From the NCBI GenBank assembly GCA_946186535.1, contig CAMHNT010000073.1, forward strand, positions 1 to 9,779: DNA of 9,779 nt. Direction: 5' to 3'. The position numbers and the translations under genes were made by a program. Positions 1-6,308 of this stretch are shown piece after piece (the stretch's first letter is position 1; each line of letters starts with the position of its first letter). This DNA is from an uncultured Clostridia bacterium (GTDB taxonomy: Bacteria; Bacillota; Clostridia; Oscillospirales; Acutalibacteraceae). The notes beneath the pieces are model-generated. The model was not told where the DNA came from. It saw only the letters and a program-made list of their open reading frames with translations, and did no database searches.

Positions 1-52
1 ACGTATTTCAAGGCTGATGACGAAGTATTGCGGAAATCAGACCGAAAAGACT

Positions 53-81
53 TTGAGATTTTAATTAGAAAGCAGTATTAT
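53..81 (+). promoter_or_regulatory. Probable sigma-A-type promoter for yhbY
   Basis: A -35 hexamer TTGAGA (53-58) is separated by exactly 17 bases from a -10 hexamer TATTAT (76-81), placing a start near 88 and a short leader before the yhbY Shine-Dalgarno AAGGAG (104-109). Hexamers and spacing fit the vegetative consensus well. Bases 1-116 contain no gene I can assign with confidence, so the promoter may overlap the 3' end of an unseen upstream gene. Confidence 0.55.
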
Positions 82-116
82 GTTCTGTACATACTTGAAA
101 TCCAAGGAGAAAATAA

Positions 117-422
117 ATGCTTACAAGTAAACAAAGAGCTTATTTGCGTTCGCTCGCAAACAGTATAGATACGATTTTAATGGTTGGCAAAGGCGGAATG
201 AGTGAGCAGATCATCACTCAGGCAGCAGACGCATTGAAGGCAAGAGAGTTGATCAAAGGCAAGGTTCTCGAAAGCTGTGAGCTTTCCGTGAGAGAGGTTG
301 CTGAGGAGATCGCAGAGGAAACAAAGTCCGATGTCGTTCAGGTTATCGGTACGAAGTTTGTGCTCTACAAGAGAAACGAAAAGGATCCTCAGATAGTTCT
401 GCCGAAGGCGAAGAAGAAGTGA
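117..422 (+). CDS. yhbY: YhbY/CRM-domain RNA-binding protein
   Basis: Predicted small RNA-binding protein of the CRS1/YhbY (CRM) family, which associates with ribosomal precursors and is thought to help subunit assembly in the cytoplasm. The 101-residue length matches the family (about 95-105). The N-terminal LTSKQRAYLRSLA segment is typical, the GxxG-type RNA-binding loop is GKGG at residues 24-27, and the second conserved strand VQVIGTKFVLYKRN lies at about 75-88. The tail is lysine-rich. The ATG has an AAGGAG site 7 bases upstream. In Firmicutes this gene commonly precedes nadD, yqeK and rsfS, the order seen here, but the next gene is 488 bases away. That gap is filled by repeat-like DNA, so cotranscription with nadD is uncertain. 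No convincing terminator directly follows. Confidence 0.93.
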   Translation: MLTSKQRAYLRSLANSIDTILMVGKGGMSEQIITQAADALKARELIKGKVLESCELSVREVAEEIAEETKSDVVQVIGTKFVLYKRNEKDPQIVLPKAKKK

Positions 423-490
423 CGACGAACATTGGGAGAATATAATTATTCGTTTTCCTATGAGCAGAAAAAGTAACTTTCCAAGAGTAG

Positions 491-650
491 TACCGGGTTC
501 GGGAGCGCAGCTCCCGATGGGAGTGTGCGAAGCCCACGACCTGAAAGCCCCCTCTCCGGCAAGGATGAGTGACGCCCCAAGAAAGCAAGCCGCAAGCGGC
601 GCAGCAAGATTGGCTCGGCGGAACTTATGCATCGCTGGGGGTTGGGGGTA
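491..650. repeat. GC-rich hairpin-bearing block, possible interspersed repeat
   Basis: This stretch is much richer in G and C than its AT-rich surroundings. It contains a perfect 7-base hairpin CGGGAGC-GCA-GCTCCCG (500-516), an imperfect hairpin GTGTGC-GAA-GCCCAC (524-538) and a 5-base hairpin GCCGC-AA-GCGGC (589-600), then two G5 runs near 626-638. The composition contrast and stacked hairpins resemble dispersed intergenic repeats, but no second copy is present in the window, so the family assignment is inference. Confidence 0.4.
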
Positions 651-812
651 GGTTAGTTTGATGAATAATAAAAAATATTTTAAACGAGTAGCTTGAAAAA
701 TCAAATTAAATCATAAACCGAATTAAAAGAGCTGCGGGAAAGAATAAATAAAGTATGAAAAGTCCAAGGAGTCAGATAGGGAGAAACCCTGCCCGGTAAA
801 AATCCCTATACA

Positions 813-908
813 CGGGCGATGTTTTATGTCAAGAGTAACTTCGAAATCGTGGTAAAAAAACGGGCGATGTTGTATGTCAAGAATAAAGTTCGGAATCGGG
901 GTAAATAG
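813..908 (+). repeat. Two tandem copies of a 48-base unit abutting nadD
   Basis: Unit 1 is 813-860 and unit 2 is 861-908. Both begin CGGGCGATGTT, continue with TATGTCAAGA, and share the pattern GTAA..TTCGRAATCGKGGTAAA with one single-base indel. The second unit stops two bases before the nadD ATG and supplies the only Shine-Dalgarno-like bases (GGGG, 898-901) in front of it. Each unit also has an ATG (826 and 874). The first of these opens a 9-codon frame; the second runs out of frame into nadD. Confidence 0.75.
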
Positions 909-910
909 AA

Positions 911-2116
911 ATGAAACAGGTAAAAAGGATTGCTATGTTTGGGGGGAGCTTTAATCCTATTCATAATGCGCATGTGAATCTTGCTTCCTCATTTATAAAG
1001 AAATTAAAGCTGGATAAGCTGCTGCTGATTCCAACGGCAACACCGCCGCATAAAAGCGACAGCGAAATGGTTTCGGCTGAGCATAGGCTTAATATGTGCA
1101 CTCTTGCGAGTGAGGATATTAAAAAGGTTGAAGTTTCCGATATCGAAATCAAACGTGAGGGGAAGAGCTATACCGTTGATACTCTCCGTCAGCTTAAGGA
1201 AATTTATCCGGATTCCGAGATATTTCTGATAACGGGTGCCGATATGTTTATGACACTGCTTGAGTGGAGAGAGCCTGAGGAAATATTCTCGCTTGCGACT
1301 GTTTGTTCAGTTCCGAGAAACGACGATGATGTTGAGGTCCTTGAGGAGAAAGAAAAGCTGTACAATAAAATGGGTGCAAAAACGGTTATACTCGATCTTA
1401 AGAAGTGCAGTATTTCATCAAGCAGGATCAGGGAGCTTGCTTTTGAAGACGAGAGCTTTTCGAAGCTTGTCGACCCGAAGGTTGAGCAGTATATTTATGC
1501 AAATTATTTGTATATGGACAAGTCGAAAATAAATTACGACCGTTTCGACAAGGTTCTGAAAGCGAGAATGAGCGAGAAGCGATACATACATTCGTTCAAT
1601 GTTGCGGTCGAGGCTCAGAGACTTGCGAAAAAATACGGAGCCGACGTTGAGAAGGCAAGACTTGCAGGTATGCTTCATGATATAACGAAGGAAACTTCCG
1701 GAAATGAACAGTTGCAAATTATCGAAAATTCTAATATAATATTAAATGATATAGAACGTCCGTCGCCGAAGCTTTGGCATGCTATCGCAGGCGCGGCTTT
1801 CGTCCGTGATGTCATGGGGATAGATGACGAGGATGTGTTCAATGCTATCCGTTATCATACCTCCGGCAGGGCGAATATGAGCCTGCTTGAAAAGTGCGTG
1901 TTCATTGCGGACTTTACCGGTGCGGAGAGAGATTATGACGGAGTTGAAGAAATGAGGTCTTTGTCGAACAAAAGTCTTGAGGAAGCTATGGCGTTCGGAC
2001 TTTCGTTCAGCGTTGCCGATCTCGCAAAAAGACGTCTTGCCATTGACCCGAACTCGCTCGCCTGTTATAATGAAGTAGTGCTAAAAACAAGCAAGAGTTA
2101 TAATAAGTCGAAATAA
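911..2116 (+). CDS. nadD: NadD-YqeK fusion: nicotinate-nucleotide adenylyltransferase plus HD-domain Ap4A hydrolase
   Basis: Bifunctional 401-residue protein. Residues 1 to about 200 are NadD, which adenylates nicotinate mononucleotide to deamido-NAD in NAD synthesis: nucleotidyltransferase motif GGSFNPIHNAH at 11-21 and the second ATP-binding motif ISSSRIRE at 168-175. Residues about 206-401 are a YqeK-type HD phosphohydrolase: H227 in the HSFNVAVEA helix, the HD pair H256-D257 in LAGMLHDITKE, H290, H316 in RYHTSGR, and D334 in FIADFTGAERDY. YqeK proteins cleave diadenosine tetraphosphate symmetrically to ADP. In Bacillus the two are separate adjacent genes; here they share one frame with a short linker (about 200-207). 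The start gives MKQVKRIAMFGGSF, close to the family N-terminus. The ribosome site is weak (GGGG, 9 bases upstream). rsfS follows after 40 bases, consistent with an operon. Both halves appear intact. Confidence 0.93.
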   Translation: MKQVKRIAMFGGSFNPIHNAHVNLASSFIKKLKLDKLLLIPTATPPHKSDSEMVSAEHRLNMCTLASEDIKKVEVSDIEIKREGKSYTVDTLRQLKEIYPDSEIFLITGADMFMTLLEWREPEEIFSLATVCSVPRNDDDVEVLEEKEKLYNKMGAKTVILDLKKCSISSSRIRELAFEDESFSKLVDPKVEQYIYANYLYMDKSKINYDRFDKVLKARMSEKRYIHSFNVAVEAQRLAKKYGADVEKARLAGMLHDITKETSGNEQLQIIENSNIILNDIERPSPKLWHAIAGAAFVRDVMGIDDEDVFNAIRYHTSGRANMSLLEKCVFIADFTGAERDYDGVEEMRSLSNKSLEEAMAFGLSFSVADLAKRRLAIDPNSLACYNEVVLKTSKSYNKSK

Positions 2117-2156
2117 TGAGATAATATAAATATAAAAATAAAAGAGGTGCAGATAT

Positions 2157-2519
2157 ATGACAAGTCTTGAGCTTGCTAAAGAGGCCGTAAAGGCTATTGA
2201 CAGCAAAAGAGGTTCACAGATTAAGGTTATTAAGGTTGACGGTGTTTCCGTTATTGCCGATTATTTTGTAATCGCAACAGGTCACAGCTCAACTCAGGTT
2301 AAGGCTCTCGCCGATGAGGTTGAATATAAGCTTAAGGAGCTCGGCGAGAATGTAAGCCATATCGAAGGTCACAGAAACGATTCATGGATTCTGCTCGACT
2401 ACATTGACGTTATCGTTCACGTTTTCTCCGAAGAGGCGAGAGAGTATTATGATCTCGACAGAATGTGGGCTGACGGCGAGGAAATCGACGTTTCCGAGGT
2501 TGTTACAGCGGAGGGTTAA
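2157..2519 (+). CDS. rsfS: Ribosomal silencing factor RsfS
   Basis: RsfS (Iojap/DUF143 family) binds ribosomal protein uL14 on the large subunit and blocks subunit joining, lowering translation when nutrients are scarce. The 120-residue length is normal. Visible family motifs are ADYFVIATGHSSTQVKALAD at 34-53, the EGHRNDSWILLDY segment at 70-82, and DVIVHVFSEEAREYYDLDRMW at 84-104, the signature C-terminal half. The Shine-Dalgarno AGAGGTG (2143-2149) lies 7 bases before the ATG. It follows nadD-yqeK by 40 bases, the usual clostridial and Bacillus order, and is probably cotranscribed with it. Downstream only a weak hairpin (2527-2550) precedes the repeat element. Confidence 0.95.
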   Translation: MTSLELAKEAVKAIDSKRGSQIKVIKVDGVSVIADYFVIATGHSSTQVKALADEVEYKLKELGENVSHIEGHRNDSWILLDYIDVIVHVFSEEAREYYDLDRMWADGEEIDVSEVVTAEG

Positions 2520-2578
2520 ATCTTGTTTCTGTCTTTGGCGAAGCACAGAATTTGCCGCAGATAAATATATAATTTAAG

Positions 2579-2762
2579 TTGTACAATAAGTTTGAACAAT
2601 GCCGCATGACGGCATTGCTAAGGGGGAATACATTGTTAAGGGCTTCGCCCTTAATATCCCACCGGGCGCCGCCCGGACCCGCAAGCCTTTGAAAAGGCTT
2701 GGCGAAACTTTAACAGTCCTCTTTCAAACTTTTTGTGCGATTATCGAATTTGCTTTTATAAT
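2579..2762 (+). repeat. Palindrome-rich interspersed element, copy A
   Basis: This copy fills the rsfS-leuS gap. In order it holds the palindrome TTGTACAA (2579-2586), then perfect hairpins at 2597-2617 (CAATGCCG arms), 2636-2654 (TTAAGGGC arms), 2662-2676 (CCGGGCG arms) and 2682-2701 (CAAGCCTTT arms). These are followed by AAACTTTAAC (2705-2714), TTTCAAACTTTTTG (2722-2735), AATTTGC (2747-2753) and TATAAT. The same ordered modules occur on the - strand at 8823-9043, including an identical 20-base stretch at 2635-2654 and 8965-8984. It encodes no transposase. The outer boundaries are judged from where the two copies stop resembling each other. Confidence 0.75.
2733..2762 (+). promoter_or_regulatory. 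Probable leuS promoter at the right end of repeat copy A
   Basis: TTGTGC (2733-2738) and a perfect TATAAT (2757-2762) are 18 bases apart, giving a start near 2769 and a leader of about 32 bases before leuS. The -35 overlaps the conserved CTTTTTG module of the repeat. The -35 is weak after its TTG, so strength is uncertain. Readthrough from rsfS across the hairpins is an alternative source of leuS transcript. Confidence 0.5.
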
Positions 2763-2800
2763 AAAATTATTAACAGTAATAACAAAAGGGATGATATATT

Positions 2801-5212
2801 TTGAAATACGAACACAGTAAGGTAGAGAAAAAATGGCAGGATATATGGGAGGAAAAGGGAGTTTTCCATGCCGAGGACGAAAATTCCGAAAAGGAAAAGT
2901 TTTTCGCACTCATCGAGTTCCCTTATCCTTCGGGACAGGGACTTCACGTAGGTCACCCTCGTCCTTATACGGCGCTTGATACGGTTGCGAGAAAGAGACG
3001 TCTTCAGGGCTACAACGTTCTTTATCCTATCGGCTGGGACGCTTTCGGCCTTCCGACGGAGAACTTTGCGATAAAGAACCATATTCACCCTGCGGAGGTA
3101 ACAAAGAACAATATCGCAAGATTCAAAAAGCAGATTCAGTCTCTCGGCATTTCCTTCGACTGGAGCCGTGAGGTCAACACGACCGACCCGTCCTACTTCA
3201 AGTGGACGCAGTGGATTTTCCTTCAGCTCTTCAAGCATAACCTCGCTTACAAAAAGGAGATGTCCGTTAACTGGTGTACATCCTGTAAGTGCGTTCTTGC
3301 AAACGAAGAGGTTGTAAACGGCGTATGCGAGCGCTGCGGAAGCGAGGTTGTACGCAAGGTCAAGTCACAGTGGATGCTTAAGATTACCGAGTATGCTCAG
3401 AGACTCGTTGATGACCTTGATCTCGTTGATTATCCTGAGAGAGTAAAGACTCAGCAGAAAAACTGGATAGGCAGAAGCACCGGCGCAGAGGTTGACTTTA
3501 CCGCTACGACAGGCGATATCCTCACAATCTATACAACAAGACCGGATACGCTTTTCGGCGCTACATATATGGTAGTTTCTCCGGAGCACCCATACATTGA
3601 AAAGTGGGCTGACAAAATCGAGAACATAGGCGAGGTTCGTGCATATCAGGAAGCTGCGGCGAAGAAATCCGATTTTGAGCGTACGGAAATGGCTAAGGAT
3701 AAGACAGGCGTTCTTATCAAGGGTGTCCGTGCGGTTAATCCTGTCAACAATACCGAGATTCCGATTTTCATTTCTGACTATGTTCTTGTTTCATACGGTA
3801 CAGGCGCGATCATGGCTGTTCCGGCTCATGATACACGTGACTGGGAATTCGCAAAGAAGTTTGATCTTCCGATCATCGAAGTCGTAAAGGGCGGCAACGT
3901 TCAGGAAGAAGCTTTCACCGACTGTGCAACGGGAATTATGGTCAACAGCGGTATGCTCGACGGCTTGTCGGTTGAGGAAGCAAAGGTTAAAATCAAGGAG
4001 TGGCTCACAGAGAACGGCAAGGGCAAGGAAAAAGTAAACTTCAAGCTTCGTGACTGGGTGTTCTCACGTCAGAGATACTGGGGAGAGCCGATTCCGATTA
4101 TCAACTGTCCGTGCTGCGGATATGTTCCGCTTGACGAGAGCGAGCTGCCGCTTGAATTGCCTATGGTTGATTCATATGAGCCGACCGATACGGGCGAGTC
4201 ACCGCTTGCAAACATCACTGAATGGGTGAACGTAAAATGCCCGAAGTGCGGTGCAGACGCTCAGAGAGAAACCGACACAATGCCTCAGTGGGCAGGCTCG
4301 TCATGGTACTTCCTCCGTTACATGGATCCTCACAACGACAAGGCTCTCGCAAGCAAGGAGGCTTTGAATTACTGGTCGCCTGTTGACTGGTACAACGGCG
4401 GTATGGAGCATACAACGCTTCATCTCCTCTACAGCCGCTTCTGGCACAAGTTCCTCTATGACATCGGCGTAGTTCCGACAGCCGAGCCGTACGCAAAGCG
4501 TACAAGCCACGGCATGATTCTCGGCGAGAACAACGAGAAGATGAGCAAGTCGAGAGGAAACGTAGTCAACCCCGATGAGGTTGTTGCTGAGTACGGCGCA
4601 GACACTCTCAGACTTTATGAGATGTTTATCGGAGACTTTGAGAAGTCGGCTCCGTGGGATCCGAAGGGTATCAAGGGCTGCCGCAGATTCATCGAGAGAT
4701 ACTACAATCTTCAGAACAATGTGATCGACAGCGACGAAATCCGTCCCGAGCTTGAGAGCGCATTCCACAAGACGATCAAAAAGGTCGGCGATGATATTGA
4801 GAACATCAAGTTCAATACCGCTATCGCCGCACTCATGACTCTTATAAACGACCTTGTAAACAAGGGTGTTACGAGAGAAGAGCTCAGAATTTTCTCTATT
4901 CTTCTGAATCCTTTTGCTCCTCACGTGACCGAAGAGGTATGGGAGAGCCTGAAGCTTTCCGACGGTATCGTAGCCGAGGAGAAGTGGCCCGAGTACGACG
5001 AGGCTAAGTGCAAGGACGAAACGATTGAAATTGCGGTTCAGGTCAACGGAAAGATAAAAGCCAAGATCGTTGTTCCCGCAGATGCAGAGCAGGCAGAGGT
5101 TCTAGGACAGGCCAAGGCTGACGAAAAGGTCGCTCAGGCTATCGGTTCAATGAATATTGTTAAAGAGATTTATGTTAAGGGTAAGCTCGTCAATATAGTT
5201 GTAAAGCCGTAA
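2801..5212 (+). CDS. leuS: Leucyl-tRNA synthetase (class I)
   Basis: Charges tRNA-Leu with leucine in the cytoplasm. The 803-residue length fits bacterial LeuRS. The Rossmann core carries the HIGH-type motif HVGH at 49-52 and KMSKS at 580-584. The inserted CP1 editing domain, which removes mischarged amino acids, shows TTRPDTLFG at 245-253 and GTGAIMAVPAHDTRD at 333-347 with the editing Asp at 347. Cysteine pairs C159/C162 with C176/C179, and C436/C439 with C480/C483, look like zinc knuckles. The C-terminal QVNGKIKAKIVV segment is typical. The start is TTG: an in-frame stop (2792-2794) lies just upstream, the ATG at 2791 is out of frame, and AAAAGGG (2784-2790) is 10 bases before the TTG. MKYEHSKVEKKWQ matches the family N-terminus. 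It stands alone between a repeat-borne promoter and a downstream hairpin. Confidence 0.97.
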   Translation: MKYEHSKVEKKWQDIWEEKGVFHAEDENSEKEKFFALIEFPYPSGQGLHVGHPRPYTALDTVARKRRLQGYNVLYPIGWDAFGLPTENFAIKNHIHPAEVTKNNIARFKKQIQSLGISFDWSREVNTTDPSYFKWTQWIFLQLFKHNLAYKKEMSVNWCTSCKCVLANEEVVNGVCERCGSEVVRKVKSQWMLKITEYAQRLVDDLDLVDYPERVKTQQKNWIGRSTGAEVDFTATTGDILTIYTTRPDTLFGATYMVVSPEHPYIEKWADKIENIGEVRAYQEAAAKKSDFERTEMAKDKTGVLIKGVRAVNPVNNTEIPIFISDYVLVSYGTGAIMAVPAHDTRDWEFAKKFDLPIIEVVKGGNVQEEAFTDCATGIMVNSGMLDGLSVEEAKVKIKEWLTENGKGKEKVNFKLRDWVFSRQRYWGEPIPIINCPCCGYVPLDESELPLELPMVDSYEPTDTGESPLANITEWVNVKCPKCGADAQRETDTMPQWAGSSWYFLRYMDPHNDKALASKEALNYWSPVDWYNGGMEHTTLHLLYSRFWHKFLYDIGVVPTAEPYAKRTSHGMILGENNEKMSKSRGNVVNPDEVVAEYGADTLRLYEMFIGDFEKSAPWDPKGIKGCRRFIERYYNLQNNVIDSDEIRPELESAFHKTIKKVGDDIENIKFNTAIAALMTLINDLVNKGVTREELRIFSILLNPFAPHVTEEVWESLKLSDGIVAEEKWPEYDEAKCKDETIEIAVQVNGKIKAKIVVPADAEQAEVLGQAKADEKVAQAIGSMNIVKEIYVKGKLVNIVVKP

Positions 5213-5242
5213 TTTTATTTGTATGACAGTAAATATTTGGGC

Positions 5243-5272
5243 GGGGCGAACCTGCTGACGGTAGTTCGCCCC
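5243..5272 (+). terminator. Hairpin after leuS, probable terminator
   Basis: GGGGCGAAC (5243-5251) pairs perfectly with GTTCGCCCC (5264-5272) around a 12-base loop, 30 bases after the leuS stop. The T runs (5291-5295, 5299-5303) begin about 18 bases past the stem, so it is not a textbook intrinsic terminator. Its position between leuS and an independent rpsU promoter supports an end-of-transcript role. Confidence 0.5.
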
Positions 5273-5416
5273 GAAGATATAAACTGTTGCTTTTTGATTT
5301 TTTATAATACATCAGGTGAGTTTTGTTAATTTTTGCCTTTAGTGCAGTAAAAATAGATACATATTTTTCCGAATAACACTAATTTTAGTATTTTTGAGTA
5401 AATTTTTCAAAAACAC

Positions 5417-5446
5417 TTGACAAAATTGTATCGGATATTGTATAAT
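5417..5446 (+). promoter_or_regulatory. Strong consensus promoter for rpsU
   Basis: Perfect TTGACA (5417-5422) and perfect TATAAT (5441-5446) are separated by 18 bases, with a very AT-rich upstream tract (about 5305-5416) that could act as an UP element. Predicted start is near 5453, giving a leader of about 50 bases. High activity would suit a ribosomal protein gene. Apart from this and the leuS hairpin, I see nothing else in the 5213-5470 gap. Confidence 0.88.
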
Positions 5447-5470
5447 TAAACTTGCAAATTATGCGATTAA

Positions 5471-5496
5471 CTCCTGCCTTTTGGCGGATGGGAGGG
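5471..5496 (+). promoter_or_regulatory. rpsU leader hairpin overlapping the Shine-Dalgarno site
   Basis: GCC (5476-5478) and GGC (5483-5485) close a TTTT loop, and CTCC (5471-5474) can pair with GGAG (5491-5494), part of the rpsU ribosome site GGAGGG (5491-5496). The structure could mask the site and allow translational control, for example by the S21 product itself. The pairing is seen in the sequence; regulation is inference, and the stem is interrupted by unpaired bases. Confidence 0.35.
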
Positions 5497-5503
5497 AAGA
5501 TAA

Positions 5504-5680
5504 ATGGCAGAAATCAGAATTAAGGAAAATGAGTCTCTTGAGAGCGCATTGAGAAGATTTAAGAAGCAGTGTGCCAGAGCCGGCGTTATTGCTGAGGTTC
5601 GCAAGAGAGAAGCTTACGAGAAGCCGTCTGTAAAGCGTAAGAAAAAGTCCGAGGCTGCTCGTAAACGTAAGTATAAGTAA
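5504..5680 (+). CDS. rpsU: 30S ribosomal protein bS21
   Basis: Small-subunit protein S21, which sits near the 3' end of 16S rRNA and aids initiation. It encodes 58 residues, the usual Firmicute length. The N-terminus MAEIRIKENESLESALRRFKK matches the family and is followed by CARAGVIAEVRKREAYEKPSVKRKKKSEAARKR, with the highly basic C-terminus (KRKKKSEAARKRKYK, 44-58) that contacts rRNA. GGAGGG lies 7 bases before the ATG. It has its own consensus promoter and a strong terminator, so it is probably monocistronic, though readthrough into the next genes is possible. No anomalies are seen. Confidence 0.96.
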   Translation: MAEIRIKENESLESALRRFKKQCARAGVIAEVRKREAYEKPSVKRKKKSEAARKRKYK

Positions 5681-5713
5681 TTTTTAGCTTACAAAAGAAT
5701 ATTTTAAAAAAGG

Positions 5714-5745
5714 GTGAGTAGTCGGTTCGGCTGCTCACTGTTTTT
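5714..5745 (+). terminator. Strong intrinsic terminator after rpsU
   Basis: A 10-base-pair stem (GTGAGTAGTC, 5714-5723, with GGCTGCTCAC, 5729-5738, including two G-T pairs) closes a 5-base loop. It is followed at once by TGTTTTT (5739-5745). Stem, loop and T tract are textbook. It lies 33 bases after the rpsU stop. Confidence 0.9.
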
Positions 5746-5828
5746 ATATACGGGTGATATGATTGAAATAAGTGAATCCCTTTTGTGTGTGACGAACGAT
5801 GTTAATGATTACGACCGGAGCGATATAA

Positions 5829-6299
5829 ATGGAAAAGAATTTGGCTGATGAAATAAACGAAGGTGAAGCACTGTATCTGCTGAGCTTAACGGATAAGAAC
5901 GGTGTTTTGGAGGCTGCTGTGTCGGTTGGATATCATGCTGAGACCGATGAGAATACACTTGACGGAGAGAGCAGCGCCGTGTTAAAATCTATACTGGAAG
6001 GGGCTGACATTGTTCTTCCAGACTACTGCACGGCTTTCAGAATAGCTTTTGAAAATCCGATCGCATATCAGGTGACCGACGAAAGCTATACTGCTTTTGA
6101 CGATAATCAGAAAATTGAATCCGGAAGACTTTTTGCGAAATTAACTAAGTCAAGCTATCTGAAATTTATATCGGATACGACTTTTACTGAATCGTTTGTA
6201 AAAAGTTTTCAACATTATCGTGTATGCACTGTGGAAAAGATTCTTGATGTGATATCGGAAAACGAGCCGAAAATTGAAAAAATAAAAAACGGGTGGTGA
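5829..6299 (+). CDS. Uncharacterised 156-residue protein, first gene before a radical SAM gene
   Basis: I do not recognise this protein by name. It is acidic and soluble-looking, with no signal peptide, membrane segment or cysteine cluster. Visible segments are EGEALYLLSLTDKNGVLEAAVSVGY (11-35), ADIVLPDYCTAFRIAFENPIAYQVTDESYT (59-88), SGRLFAKLTKSSYLKFI (98-114), and a C-terminal HYRVCTVEKILDVISENEPKIEKI (129-152). This alternation of predicted strands and helices suggests one folded domain. The start has GGAG (5817-5820) 8 bases upstream, and an in-frame TAA at 5826-5828 rules out a longer protein. The stop is inside the probable ribosome site of the next gene (GGTGGTGAT, 6292-6300), so the two are likely translationally coupled. 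Codon use resembles its neighbours. No clear promoter is visible after the rpsU terminator. Confidence 0.8.
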   Translation: MEKNLADEINEGEALYLLSLTDKNGVLEAAVSVGYHAETDENTLDGESSAVLKSILEGADIVLPDYCTAFRIAFENPIAYQVTDESYTAFDDNQKIESGRLFAKLTKSSYLKFISDTTFTESFVKSFQHYRVCTVEKILDVISENEPKIEKIKNGW

Positions 6300-6308
6300 T
6301 GTAATCTC

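Larger units (their letters stand above)
423..910. other. 488-base non-coding gap with repeat-like DNA
   Basis: No credible gene is visible between yhbY and nadD. The left part (about 491-650) is GC-rich with hairpins; the middle (655-770) is AT-rich. The right part has a possible paired segment: ATAGGG at 776-781 can pair with CCCTAT at 804-809, and GCCCG at 791-795 with CGGGC at 813-817; these compete or interleave. It ends in a tandem repeat. I see no strong promoter for nadD here; TTGAAA at 693-698 lacks a properly spaced -10. A 63-codon reading frame at 460-651 has no Shine-Dalgarno site and low-complexity, arginine/alanine-rich composition, and I treat it as non-coding. Confidence 0.6.

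Noticed and set aside
1..168. An open frame from base 1 to 168 and another ending at 62, either of which could be the 3' end of an upstream gene
   Set aside because: The first runs 50 bases into yhbY and the second is only 20 codons; neither matches a family I recognise, including the Obg C-terminus often found upstream of yhbY.
425..456. ACGAA/TTCGT hairpin followed by T4 as a yhbY terminator
   Set aside because: Five-base stem with a 19-base loop is too weak to call.
460..651. 63-codon + strand frame beginning Met-Ser-Arg
   Set aside because: No ribosome site, low-complexity Ala/Arg/Pro composition, and it coincides with a hairpin-rich GC block; better explained as repeat DNA.
177..704. 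175-codon - strand frame opposite yhbY and the following gap
   Set aside because: Overlaps the clear yhbY gene in antisense, has no family features or ribosome site, and its composition is that of a shadow frame.
813..908. Tandem units as a CRISPR fragment
   Set aside because: The two units abut with no spacer, are imperfect, and no cas gene is present.
2599..2820. 73-codon + strand frame through repeat copy A
   Set aside because: It spans the hairpins and runs out of frame into leuS; it is repeat DNA rather than a gene.
4301..4924. 207-codon - strand frame inside leuS
   Set aside because: Lies wholly antisense to leuS, whose motifs on the + strand are unambiguous.
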